Shown here in pieces: positions 1 to 6,581 of a stretch of 13,727 nt of DNA. Positions within the stretch are counted from its first letter, which is position 1, and each line of letters opens with the position of its first letter. Source of the DNA: an uncultured Collinsella sp. (GTDB lineage: Bacteria; Actinomycetota; Coriobacteriia; Coriobacteriales; Coriobacteriaceae). The translations under genes and the position numbers were made by a program. The stretch spans positions 1-13,727 of the forward strand of contig URFU01000056.1 in assembly GCA_900547125.1 (NCBI GenBank), given 5' to 3'. The notes beneath the pieces were generated by a model, which was not told the DNA's origin, made no database searches, and saw only the letters and a program-made list of their open reading frames with translations.

Positions 1-43
1 CAAACTCGATCCGCTGCTCCCCGAGTGCAATCGCGCCCAGCAT
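1..43 (-). CDS. 5' end of an unidentified gene (partial, runs off the left edge)
   Basis: An ATG at 43 on the minus strand is preceded 7 nt upstream by a clean GGAGG (51-55). It opens a frame that stays open to the window edge and reads MLGAIALGEQRIEF. The gene starts 60 nt after the aminotransferase stop with no terminator-like hairpin between them, so the two are probably co-transcribed. Fourteen residues are too few to assign a family. The opening is loosely reminiscent of YgjP-type (DUF45) metallopeptidases, but that is only a guess. Confidence 0.5.
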   Translation of the reverse strand, partial: MLGAIALGEQRIEF

Positions 44-103
44 GAAAATCCCTCCGCATCAGAATGAAAGATAATTAACGACGCAAAGCAGGTGCTGCCG
101 GAA

Positions 104-1399
104 TCAGATCCCCAGCTTTTCCAGTGCAGCCATGCGCAGGGCAAGGCAGAAGATCTGCATGGCCTGCTCCAGCTCCTCCACGGGCGGGAAGCTCGGCGCG
201 ATGCGGATGTTGGTGTCGCGCGGATCCTTGCCATAAGGCCAGGTAGCACCAGCCGGCGTGAGCTTGACGCCCAGGTCGGCACAAAGCGCTGCGACCTTTT
301 GGGCCGAGCCCTCGGGACCATCAAAGCTCACAAAGTAGCCGCCGCGGGGATGCGTCCAAGTGGCGCAGCCCGTGTCGCCCAAACCCTCGGTGAGCTTGCG
401 CTCGACGGCCTCAAAGCGTGGGCGCAAGAACTCGGCATGCTTTTTCATGTGCTCCTTGACCGCCTCGATGGTGGGAAGGAAGCGCACGTGACGCAGCTGG
501 TTGAGCTTGTCGGCGCTGATAAGGCCGGCCTTCAGACGCTTGGAGAACTCCGCGATAACCGCGGGGCTCGCACCGATAAAGCCGATGCCGGCGCCCGGGA
601 AGGTGATCTTGGACGTCGAGGCAAAGGCCACCACGCGGTCCTCGGTGCCCGCCGCGCGAGCGAGGTCAAAGATGTTTGCGAGCTCGTCGGTCTCGTCGTA
701 CAGGTCGTGCACGCAGTAGGCGTTGTCCCAGAAGATGCGGAAATCGGGCGCGGCCGTGGGCATCTCGACCAGGCGACGCACGGTGTCCTCGCTAAAGGTG
801 ATGCCCGTGGGGTTGGAATACTTGGGCACGCACCAGATACCCTTGATGGAATCGTCGGCGGCAACGAGGCGCTCGATCTCGTCCATGTCGGGGCCATTAT
901 CGGTCATCGCGACGGGAACGTTCTCGATGCCCAGGTCGGCGGTGATGCCAAAGTGACGGTCGTAGCCGGGAACAGGGCACAGGAATTTGACCTTCTTGCC
1001 GTCGTGCGCGGCCTCGTAAGCCTCCCAGGGCTCGCTGCCGCACGAGCCGCAGCGCCAAAACATGCCGGCGATATCGTGCTCGATCAGAAGGCTCGACGAA
1101 CCCAGTACGAGCGTCTGCTCGGCAGGGCAACCCAGGAACTCCCCCGCCAGCTTGCGTGCCGAGGGAATGCCCTCAAAGCAGCCGTAGTTGGAGCAGTCGA
1201 CGTTGCCGTCGTGCAGATCGGCGTCGGCATTGAGGATATCGAGCATGGGTCGAGAGATGTCCACCTGGGAGGGCGACGGCTTGCCGCGGGCCATGTCGAG
1301 CGCCAGGCCCTTGGCCTTGACCTCGGCGACCTCGGCTTTGAGCGCCTCGATGGCGGCATCGAGTTCGGTGGTTTCCATCTTCTGGTAGATCGTCTGCAT
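104..1399 (-). CDS. PLP-dependent class I/II aminotransferase, aspartate aminotransferase subgroup 1c-like
   Basis: This is a 431-residue cytoplasmic fold-type I PLP enzyme. Visible motifs are a GKPSPSQVD block near residues 39-47, SNPTG at 195-199, FWDNAY at 223-228 (Asp225 should pair with the pyridine nitrogen), the Schiff-base lysine Lys264 in STSK, and Arg399 in NIRIAPS, the expected substrate carboxylate anchor. The LDMARGKPSPSQ opening is typical of the Asp_aminotransf (PF12897) family, which includes corynebacterial AspT. Transfer of an amino group between aspartate and 2-oxoglutarate is therefore the most likely reaction, although substrate cannot be read from the sequence. The ATG at 1399 has AAAGG about 7 nt upstream. 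A TATACT -10-like hexamer lies at 1441-1446 on the minus strand, without a convincing -35. The gene is divergent from the small gene at 1549. Confidence 0.9.
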   Translation of the reverse strand: MQTIYQKMETTELDAAIEALKAEVAEVKAKGLALDMARGKPSPSQVDISRPMLDILNADADLHDGNVDCSNYGCFEGIPSARKLAGEFLGCPAEQTLVLGSSSLLIEHDIAGMFWRCGSCGSEPWEAYEAAHDGKKVKFLCPVPGYDRHFGITADLGIENVPVAMTDNGPDMDEIERLVAADDSIKGIWCVPKYSNPTGITFSEDTVRRLVEMPTAAPDFRIFWDNAYCVHDLYDETDELANIFDLARAAGTEDRVVAFASTSKITFPGAGIGFIGASPAVIAEFSKRLKAGLISADKLNQLRHVRFLPTIEAVKEHMKKHAEFLRPRFEAVERKLTEGLGDTGCATWTHPRGGYFVSFDGPEGSAQKVAALCADLGVKLTPAGATWPYGKDPRDTNIRIAPSFPPVEELEQAMQIFCLALRMAALEKLGI

Positions 1400-1548
1400 G
1401 GGTGCGACCTTTCGCGAAGCGGGACGTTGCAGTTCGTCTAAGTATAGACCGCCACCGTCGCAACGGTATGAAGCCGTGATAGATTAAGTCCATCGCAATA
1501 AATTACGAATCGCCGCACATGCCGGCGCGGAGCGCCCAAGGAGGCACT

Positions 1549-1803
1549 ATGGAGTACGGATCGTTCCAGGCCGAGGAATTCGGCGACCTGCAGCGCCTGG
1601 TCGACGGGCTGTTTTATGACCGCCGCGCCATCGACCGCCTGGATTTGATCGTGCAGGCCGAAATCTTGGACCTGGCGCCCGATCTCATGGAAATCGTGAA
1701 CCTGCTACCGCCCGGCTACTACGACCGCCAATCGCTTTGCGACCAGCTCAACTCCGCCTTGGCCGCCCACGGCTGGGGCGCCGTCTACGGAACGGTGGAA
1801 TAA
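1549..1803 (+). CDS. Conserved-looking small protein of unknown function (84 aa)
   Basis: An 84-residue soluble acidic protein, MEYGSFQAEEFGDLQRLVDG onward, with no signal peptide or membrane segment. It is rich in Leu and Asp and looks helical; it ends with a PPGYYDR segment and an HGWGAVYG segment. I do not recognise the family. An upstream in-frame ATG at 1519 has no ribosome binding site. The ATG at 1549 follows AAGGAGG (1538-1544) by only 4 nt but is clearly the better start. The gene stands alone, divergent from the aminotransferase, and ends just before a strong terminator. Codon use is GC-rich like its neighbours, which supports a real gene. Confidence 0.75.
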   Translation: MEYGSFQAEEFGDLQRLVDGLFYDRRAIDRLDLIVQAEILDLAPDLMEIVNLLPPGYYDRQSLCDQLNSALAAHGWGAVYGTVE

Positions 1804-1806
1804 ACC

Positions 1807-1835
1807 TAGTCATTTAAGAACGTCCCCAATGACTA
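1807..1835. repeat. 8-bp inverted repeat with a GTCCCC core
   Basis: TAGTCATT (1807-1814) and AATGACTA (1828-1835) are perfect inverted arms around a 13-nt loop ending in CGTCCCC. The element starts just 3' of the small gene's stop and abuts the terminator stem. Its GGGGACG core on the minus strand recurs in other intergenic repeats of this window. Confidence 0.55.
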
Positions 1836-1872
1836 AAACGCCGCTTGTGATGGTGTTCACAGGCGGCGTTTT
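1835..1872. terminator. Bidirectional intrinsic terminator between the small gene and nhaA
   Basis: A 16-bp stem with one G.T pair (1835-1850 with 1857-1872) closes a 6-nt loop. The core is AACGCCGC/GCGGCGTT, and A/T tracts at both feet give a U-tract on either strand. It lies between the convergent ends of the small plus-strand gene and nhaA and can serve both. Confidence 0.9.
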
Positions 1873-1889
1873 CAAACTTGTATGTGCTT

Positions 1890-3248
1890 TTACTTGTCTT
1901 TGGGCGCGGGGTGTTTGCAGACCACGCTCATGTAGATCATACCGAGCACGGCAGCGGTGACCGAACCGGCAAGAATGGCAGCCTTGGCGGCAAGAACCTC
2001 AAACTCGGCCGTCGGGAAAGCGAGGCCGCTGATGAGGATCGACATCGTAAAGCCGATGCCGCCCAGAATGCCCACACCGGCAATCATGTGCCAGTTGACG
2101 TTGCGCGGCAACTGGCAAGCCTTGAGCTTGACCAGGGCAAACGTCATGCCAAAGATGCCGATCGGCTTGCCCAGCAGCATGCCAAAGTACACGCCGAGCG
2201 TCACCGGGTCGGTGAGCAGCGTGCTCATGTCCACGCCCACTAGGCGAACCTGTGCGTTCACGAACGCAAAGATCGGCAGAATCACAAAGTTGACCGGCGT
2301 GGAGATCAGACGCTCCATGCGGATGAGCGGCGGGGTCACGCGGTGCATGACGCGCTCGACCCTGGTGGTCGAGACGGTAAAGTCATGCTGGCCCAAGATG
2401 TGCGCCTCGTCGTCGTAGCGGTCATCGAGCAGCGGCAGGCACTCGCCCAACCAATCGGTGAGGCTATCGAGCTTGACGCCGCACTTGGCCGGAATGGTAA
2501 AGGCCAGGATGACGCCGGCGAGCGTGGCATGTACACCGCTCTTGAACATGCAGAACCACAACAGCAGGCCCAGTACCGAATACGGGGCGAGGCGGTAATG
2601 CTGCGTCTTGTTGAGCCACACGAGCGCGCAGGTCACAAGCGCGGCGGCGCCCAACCAAAACGGATTGGGGCTCTGACCGTAGAAGATGGCGATGGCGGCG
2701 ATGGAGATGAGGTCATCGGCGATGGCGAGCGTCGAGAAGAACACGCGCACGCCGTTGGGCACGCGGTTGCCCAAAAGCGATAGCACGCCCAGCGCAAAGG
2801 CAATATCGGTTGCCATGGGGATAGCCCAACCGTTGCGGGCGCCGGCATGGTTAAAGATCAGGTAGATGCAGGCGGGAACGACGACGCCGCCCACCGCCGC
2901 CAACATGGGAAGCATGGCCTGGCGCGGATTCTTGAGCTCGCCGACCGTCATCTCGTACTTAAGCTCAATGCCCACCAGCAAAAAGAAAATCGCCATGAGG
3001 AAGTCATTGACGAAAAGCTCAACGGTGAGACCGGCCGTAAGGTTGCCCAGACCCACATACAGCGGGGTCTCCAAAAAGTGATGGATGGCCTCGTAGGCAT
3101 CGGTATTGGCGCAAATGACGGCGGCGATGGCGGCGAAGACCATGACGGCGGCGGAAATCGTGCCGTTCTCGGCGATGCGCTCCCAAATGTCGTGACGTTC
3201 AAAGCGCTTGCGCTCACGGACGTTGAACAGCTGCTCAGTTGCTGCCAT
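1890..3248 (-). CDS. nhaA: Na+/H+ antiporter NhaA
   Basis: A 452-residue inner-membrane antiporter that exports Na+ (and Li+) in exchange for protons. The family signature is clear: GWAIPMATDIAFALGVLSLL at 140-159 with Asp148, LAIADDL at 174-180 with Asp178/Asp179 (equivalent to E. coli Asp133, Asp163 and Asp164), and LLGKPIGI at 358-365 with Lys361 (equivalent to Lys300). About eleven to twelve hydrophobic segments run from residue 31 to 445. It is longer than E. coli NhaA (388 aa), mainly through a hydrophilic insert at about 255-310; long loops here occur in other bacterial NhaA proteins. AAAGGAG lies 6 nt before the ATG. ppaC is upstream on the same strand but ends in its own terminator, so nhaA needs its own promoter. 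Confidence 0.97.
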   Translation of the reverse strand: MAATEQLFNVRERKRFERHDIWERIAENGTISAAVMVFAAIAAVICANTDAYEAIHHFLETPLYVGLGNLTAGLTVELFVNDFLMAIFFLLVGIELKYEMTVGELKNPRQAMLPMLAAVGGVVVPACIYLIFNHAGARNGWAIPMATDIAFALGVLSLLGNRVPNGVRVFFSTLAIADDLISIAAIAIFYGQSPNPFWLGAAALVTCALVWLNKTQHYRLAPYSVLGLLLWFCMFKSGVHATLAGVILAFTIPAKCGVKLDSLTDWLGECLPLLDDRYDDEAHILGQHDFTVSTTRVERVMHRVTPPLIRMERLISTPVNFVILPIFAFVNAQVRLVGVDMSTLLTDPVTLGVYFGMLLGKPIGIFGMTFALVKLKACQLPRNVNWHMIAGVGILGGIGFTMSILISGLAFPTAEFEVLAAKAAILAGSVTAAVLGMIYMSVVCKHPAPKDK

Positions 3249-3262
3249 GGGCGGCTCCTTTC

Positions 3263-3318
3263 ACGGGAAAGCTCCCGTCTTAAAAAAGCACGGCCCGCCC
3301 AAGTGGCGGCGCCGCGCT
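3263..3318 (-). promoter_or_regulatory. nhaA leader with terminator-like hairpin and RBS-proximal hairpin
   Basis: On the minus strand the leader folds into a GC-rich hairpin (3287-3299 with 3305-3318, 12 pairs, one mismatch, one bulge, 5-nt loop). It is followed at once by a run of U at 3282-3287. A second 6-bp hairpin, ACGGGA/TCCCGT (3263-3268 with 3273-3278), ends 2 nt before the AAAGGAG ribosome binding site. Only 33 nt separate the U-run from the start codon, too little for a promoter plus leader. Transcription of nhaA therefore probably starts upstream and crosses the first hairpin, as expected for an attenuator. I could not match a known riboswitch consensus or a convincing promoter in 3319-3456. 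Confidence 0.5.
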
Positions 3319-3456
3319 CTAACGTATTACGCTTGCATCTAGCCTACCCTGCACGACAAGCACGCAGGCGTGGCCGAAAAGCGGAACCACAGGTTGAACA
3401 TTATTTGCCCAACGGCACGGGCACGCCTGTCCAAGAGACAACGCGGTGCCGTGCAC

Positions 3457-3496
3457 AAAAAACGACCGGAGCGCGGGGCGTCCGCGATCCGGTCGT
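3457..3496 (-). terminator. Intrinsic terminator of ppaC
   Basis: ACGACCGGA (3462-3470) pairs with TCCGGTCGT (3488-3496). An inner CGCGG/CCGCG stem extends it across one mismatch around a 5-nt loop. On the minus strand the stem is followed by TTTTTT. It begins 19 nt after the ppaC stop. Confidence 0.9.
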
Positions 3497-3515
3497 GGCG
3501 TTTGGTCAACTAAAC

Positions 3516-4439
3516 CTAGCAGGCGGCCATGATGGGGGCAGCGACCTGCTTCTTACGGGAGAGGACGCCCGGCATCCAGACGCCGTCGTGCTCGTCGGCA
3601 ATGCCCAGGCCCTTCTGAGCAGCCTCGGTCTCGCCCTCGAGCAGGACCTGCGAGCCCTCCTCCATGATGTCGGTGATGCACAGGACAATGCCGTCAGCAC
3701 CCTTCTCGGCGGCGTAGGCGCGCATGGCCTCGCGAATCTCGTCGATCATGCCGAGCGCGCGGGTCTTGTCGACAGTCTCGTACTGGCCGATGAGCAGCTT
3801 CTTGCCGGCGGGCTCGAACATCTTGATGTCGTTGCCGACCATCTCGGCTGCGGTGAAGGAGCCGGACGGACGGGTGAGGAAGACCTCCATGCCAAACTTG
3901 ACCGGGTCGACGCCCACCTGCTCGCCGAGCTTGGCGGCGACGGCGCGGTCGACATCGGTGGTGGTGGGGCTCTTGAGCATGAGCGTATCGGTCATCATGG
4001 CCGAAAGCAGCAGCTTGGCCTGGACGTCGGAAAGCTCAACGCCGAGCACGTCGGCGAGCTTGGTGACGATGGTGCAGCTGGAGCCCCAGGGCAGGCAGAT
4101 GTAGTGCAGCGGGCCGGCGGTCTCGAAGTCGCCAATGCGGTGATGATCGACGACGCCAAAGACCGTGGCGTCCTTAAGGCCGGCGACGGACTGGGCGGAC
4201 TCGTTGTGGTCGGTGAGGACGACGAGCTGACCGGCCTCGACGGACTCGATCATGCGGGGCTCGGCAATGCCGGCGTCGGCGAGCAGCTTGGCGGACTCGG
4301 CCGGAAGCTGGCCCAGAGCGCAGGCCTCGTAGGTGTTGCCGGCATACTCAACCTGGTTGAGCAGCTGGGACAGGACGACGGCGCTCATGATGGCGTCGTT
4401 ATCGGGGTTCTGGTGACCAAAGACAAGAACGTTTGCCAT
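3516..4439 (-). CDS. ppaC: Manganese-dependent inorganic pyrophosphatase (family II, DHH/DHHA2)
   Basis: A 307-residue cytoplasmic enzyme that hydrolyses pyrophosphate to two phosphates, pulling biosynthetic reactions forward. All metal ligands of family II enzymes are visible: GHQNPDND at 8-15 (His9, Asp13, Asp15), TDHNE at 76-80 (Asp77), DHH at 98-100 and MMTDT at 148-152 (Asp151). The substrate-binding SRKKQ of the DHHA2 domain is at 294-298. Length matches CBS-free family members, and no regulatory CBS or DRTGG insert is present. GGAGG lies 6 nt before the ATG. A TGCTACCAT extended -10-like sequence lies further upstream on the minus strand, without a good -35. The gene is followed by its own terminator and is probably monocistronic. 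Confidence 0.97.
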   Translation of the reverse strand: MANVLVFGHQNPDNDAIMSAVVLSQLLNQVEYAGNTYEACALGQLPAESAKLLADAGIAEPRMIESVEAGQLVVLTDHNESAQSVAGLKDATVFGVVDHHRIGDFETAGPLHYICLPWGSSCTIVTKLADVLGVELSDVQAKLLLSAMMTDTLMLKSPTTTDVDRAVAAKLGEQVGVDPVKFGMEVFLTRPSGSFTAAEMVGNDIKMFEPAGKKLLIGQYETVDKTRALGMIDEIREAMRAYAAEKGADGIVLCITDIMEEGSQVLLEGETEAAQKGLGIADEHDGVWMPGVLSRKKQVAAPIMAAC

Positions 4440-4542
4440 GGATATCCTCCACTTGATATGTGTACTTGGACGTAGCTATGGTAGCACGCTGGCGCCGAAC
4501 CTTATGAGACGCAAGGGCCGCGGCGCAATTTGGGGCGAGCCT

Positions 4543-4562
4543 GGGGGCGAAGTCTGTCCCCC
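4543..4562. repeat. GGGGG/CCCCC stem with GGGACAG core, between the glucokinase and ppaC
   Basis: On the minus strand a GGGGG arm (4558-4562) followed by ACAGACTTCG can pair with CCCCC (4543-4547). No U-tract follows, so it is not a standard intrinsic terminator. The GGGGAC core resembles the other intergenic repeats in this window. Apart from this I see only the ppaC upstream region between 4440 and 4588. Confidence 0.4.
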
Positions 4563-4588
4563 TTGTACCACCCGCCCTCCTGCACCGA

Positions 4589-5542
4589 CTATTTGCCGGC
4601 GGCGCGCAGGGCTACGTAGGCGGCACCGATGATGCCGGCGTCGTTTCCGAGCGAAGCGACCTTAATGGGCGTCTCGCGCGAGGCGGAAAGCGCGTATTGC
4701 TTAAAGTGCTCGCAAACCTTGTCGAGGTATACATCGGCCGAAGCGGACGCGCCGCCACCGATCAGGAACATCTCGGGGTCGACCACGTTGGCGATAAGCG
4801 CCAGGGCGCGGCCAAGGTAGTCGGCCATGGTATCGGCCGCGGCCAGCGCGAGCTTGTCTCCCTCGCGGCAGGCCTGGAACACGTCCTTGGAATCGGAGGG
4901 GCCGGTGAGCTCGATGGGCTCGACGCCCGCCTTCTTGCACTCGGCAAGGTAGTTGCTCACCACGCCGGTGGCGCTGGAATACTGCTCCAGGTGGCCATGG
5001 CCGCCGCAGCCGCAGGTGCGCTCCTCAGCCGGGTTCAGGCACATGTGGCCAATCTCGCCGCCAGCACCCACAACGCCCGATACCACGTCGCCATTAACGA
5101 TAACGCCGCCACCCACGCCGGTACCGATGGTGACCATCACCACGTTCTGCACGCCCTTGGCAGAGCCGAGCCAGGCCTCGCCCATGGCGGCGGCGTTGGC
5201 ATCGTTCTCGTACTTAACGACCGCGTCGGGGCAGTGCTGCTGAATGGCGATCCTCAGCTCGGGCAGGTTAATGGCAATGTTGGCCTTGACCTTGGCATCG
5301 CCCGACGCCGGGATGGGGCACGGAACGGCCAGGCCAATGCCAGCCACAAAGGCGCGCGGAATCTGGGCCTTGGCGACCACCTGGTCGATAGCCTCGGTCA
5401 CCGCGGCAAAGCCCGCAGCGTCAACGATGGGAGGCGTAGGCACGCTGGCCTTGGCCAGCAGGTTGCCGTCCTCGTCGAACAGACCCTCCTTAACCGAAGT
5501 GCCGCCGACGTCAATGCCGATGTAGTACTGCTTAGGTTCCAT
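4589..5542 (-). CDS. ROK-family sugar kinase, probable glucokinase
   Basis: A 317-residue cytoplasmic kinase that most likely phosphorylates glucose to glucose-6-phosphate with ATP. Motifs are the ATP phosphate-binding DVGGT at 11-15, YENDANAAA at 111-119 with catalytic-base Asp114, TIGTGVGGG at 138-146, GGEIGH at 161-166, and the ROK zinc motif CGCGGHGHLE at 177-186. His166, Cys177 and Cys179 are present, but the usual third cysteine is His184. No N-terminal helix-turn-helix is present, so it is an enzyme and not a ROK repressor. The frame is open upstream to 5608, but family alignment (YYIGIDVGG near the N-terminus) and an AAAGGCGGG sequence 8 nt before it favour the ATG at 5542. It is isolated from the PTS operon by the terminator at 5687-5725. 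The exact hexose is not provable from sequence. Confidence 0.9.
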   Translation of the reverse strand: MEPKQYYIGIDVGGTSVKEGLFDEDGNLLAKASVPTPPIVDAAGFAAVTEAIDQVVAKAQIPRAFVAGIGLAVPCPIPASGDAKVKANIAINLPELRIAIQQHCPDAVVKYENDANAAAMGEAWLGSAKGVQNVVMVTIGTGVGGGVIVNGDVVSGVVGAGGEIGHMCLNPAEERTCGCGGHGHLEQYSSATGVVSNYLAECKKAGVEPIELTGPSDSKDVFQACREGDKLALAAADTMADYLGRALALIANVVDPEMFLIGGGASASADVYLDKVCEHFKQYALSASRETPIKVASLGNDAGIIGAAYVALRAAGK

Positions 5543-5586
5543 GGGAGCCCGCCTTTCTCGTTTAAACATTGCCTGTATGGTACCGC

Positions 5587-5646
5587 TCCCAAGGCAAAAA
5601 CCTACCAAAAAGGGACAGGTTTGTTTTGGCAGGTTTTATCCTGGGA
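5587..5646. repeat. REP-like inverted repeat upstream of the glucokinase gene
   Basis: AAAACCTACCAAAA (5597-5610) and TTTTGGCAGGTTTT (5624-5637) form a 14-bp stem with one G.T pair around a GGGACAGG-containing loop. Outer TCCCA/TGGGA arms (5587-5591, 5642-5646) extend it. The block 5612-5635 matches 9493-9516 at 21 of 24 positions and in the same orientation, which marks it as a dispersed repeat. It lies 44 nt upstream of the kinase start and may be in its leader. Confidence 0.7.
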
Positions 5647-5686
5647 AACGCAAATGGCCGCTCAACAGGCCGCACAAGACCATCCC

Positions 5687-5725
5687 CAAAAATAGAGGCG
5701 CCGGGAGGCGGAGACTCCCGGCGCC
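5687..5725 (-). terminator. Intrinsic terminator of the beta-glycoside PTS operon
   Basis: A perfect 11-bp stem, GGCGCCGGGAG (5697-5707) with CTCCCGGCGCC (5715-5725), closes a 7-nt loop. On the minus strand it is followed by TCTATTTTT. It lies 58 nt after the IIA stop and ends the operon before the glucokinase gene. Confidence 0.93.
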
Positions 5726-5783
5726 CGTCAAAGGGACTATGTTGTCTGTTGGACCGCACGGTCCTTCGCGGCGATAACGCCGA

Positions 5784-6116
5784 CTAGGCCTTAAGTGCCT
5801 GCAGCTGCTTGTGGATCTCGATGAGCTCCGTCGCCATGACGCGCATGGTCTCGGTACCGGCCATCTGGTCCTCGGCATGCAGCAGAATCAACGGGGCCTC
5901 GCCGTTACGCTCGCCGTTGGCCTCTTTCTTCAGAAGCCCCATGTGAACATCGTGGCCACCGTTATAGGCCTCGTCGCCCTGCTTGATAAGCTCCTCGGCG
6001 GCGTCAAAATCGCCCTCCTTGGCCTTTTGCACGGCATTGATGTACATGCTCTTGGCGGTACCGACGTAGCTGATGATCTCGAAGCAGGTCATCTGCAGTT
6101 CGTTCATATCCTCCAT
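5784..6116 (-). CDS. PTS lactose/cellobiose-family IIA component
   Basis: A 110-residue cytoplasmic phosphocarrier of the LacF/ChbA family. It passes phosphate from HPr to IIB. The phosphorylated histidine should be His80 in LLHAEDQ, with Asp83 in the position of the metal-binding aspartate of LacF. FEIISYVGTAKSMY at 12-25 is the typical N-terminal helix of the trimeric three-helix bundle, and the length matches the family. The frame could begin at a GTG directly after the IIB stop (6125). The ATG at 6116, with a weak TAGGTG upstream, gives the family-like start MEDMNELQ. The next ATG (6107) has GGAGG only 2 nt away, too close. The gene is the last of the operon, 9 nt after IIB, and is probably translationally coupled to it. 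Confidence 0.93.
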   Translation of the reverse strand: MEDMNELQMTCFEIISYVGTAKSMYINAVQKAKEGDFDAAEELIKQGDEAYNGGHDVHMGLLKKEANGERNGEAPLILLHAEDQMAGTETMRVMATELIEIHKQLQALKA

Positions 6117-6125
6117 ACAGAGCAC

Positions 6126-6428
6126 CTAGCCCATCACGCTGACGCAGTGGTCGATGATGCCGGCAGCGTTCATGCGGCCGTAGTCGACCATGTTGATGAC
6201 CTCGACCGGAAAACGACCGGCGGCCTCCTTCTCAAAGTCGCCCTTGGTGTAGCCGATCTGCGGGCCAAGCAGCAACATGTCGCACTCGTCCAGGTGATCG
6301 TGGGCCTCGTTCATGGGACGAGCCTCGACCTCGATATCCAGACCACGGTTTGCAACCTCGGCCTGCATCTTCTGGACCAGCAGGCGCGTGGACATACCGG
6401 CATTGCAGCAGAGCATGATCTTCTTCAT
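6126..6428 (-). CDS. PTS lactose/cellobiose-family IIB component
   Basis: A 100-residue cytoplasmic IIB that takes phosphate from IIA and donates it to the sugar bound in IIC. The phosphocysteine is Cys8 in the motif CNAGMST (8-14), and LLLGPQIGY near residue 52-60 is the second conserved block; both match ChbB/CelA. The protein is a compact domain of usual length without fused IIA or IIC. The start is supported by AAGGAGG 5 nt upstream. It follows IIC after a 153-nt gap that holds two stem-loops, and IIA follows almost at once. Confidence 0.95.
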   Translation of the reverse strand: MKKIMLCCNAGMSTRLLVQKMQAEVANRGLDIEVEARPMNEAHDHLDECDMLLLGPQIGYTKGDFEKEAAGRFPVEVINMVDYGRMNAAGIIDHCVSVMG

Positions 6429-6499
6429 GGTTTCCTCCTTATAACTGCGCGGCGCGCAGACGACAACTGGTTTTATTCCTTGCGGCTACTGTACCCACC

Positions 6500-6552
6500 C
6501 CCTGCGTCTTTACGCAGGGAGAGCCGCGAGCACCGGCACCGCGTACCGGCGC
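6500..6552 (-). promoter_or_regulatory. Two tandem stem-loops in the IIC-IIB intercistronic gap
   Basis: CCCTGCGT (6500-6507) pairs perfectly with ACGCAGGG (6512-6519). GCACCGGCAC (6530-6539) pairs with GTACCGGCGC (6543-6552), 10 pairs including G.T pairs, with a 3-nt loop. Neither is followed by a U-tract on the minus strand, so they look like RNA processing or stability elements and not terminators. They may set the IIC to IIB/IIA expression ratio. This is inference. Confidence 0.5.
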
Positions 6553-6581
6553 CCGCAACAATGAAAGGGAAAACGAACCGT

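Noticed and set aside
92..1441. 449-codon open frame on the plus strand opposite the aminotransferase
   Set aside because: It is antisense to a gene with intact catalytic motifs, has no ribosome binding site, and its composition is that of a GC-rich shadow frame.
2330..2490. Hydrophilic insert in NhaA as a possible novel domain
   Set aside because: Long hydrophilic loops at this place between transmembrane helices are found in many bacterial NhaA proteins; nothing here indicates a separate domain.
2847..4475. 542-codon plus-strand frame over nhaA and ppaC
   Set aside because: It covers two convincing minus-strand genes plus the ppaC terminator and the nhaA leader, and has no start signal.
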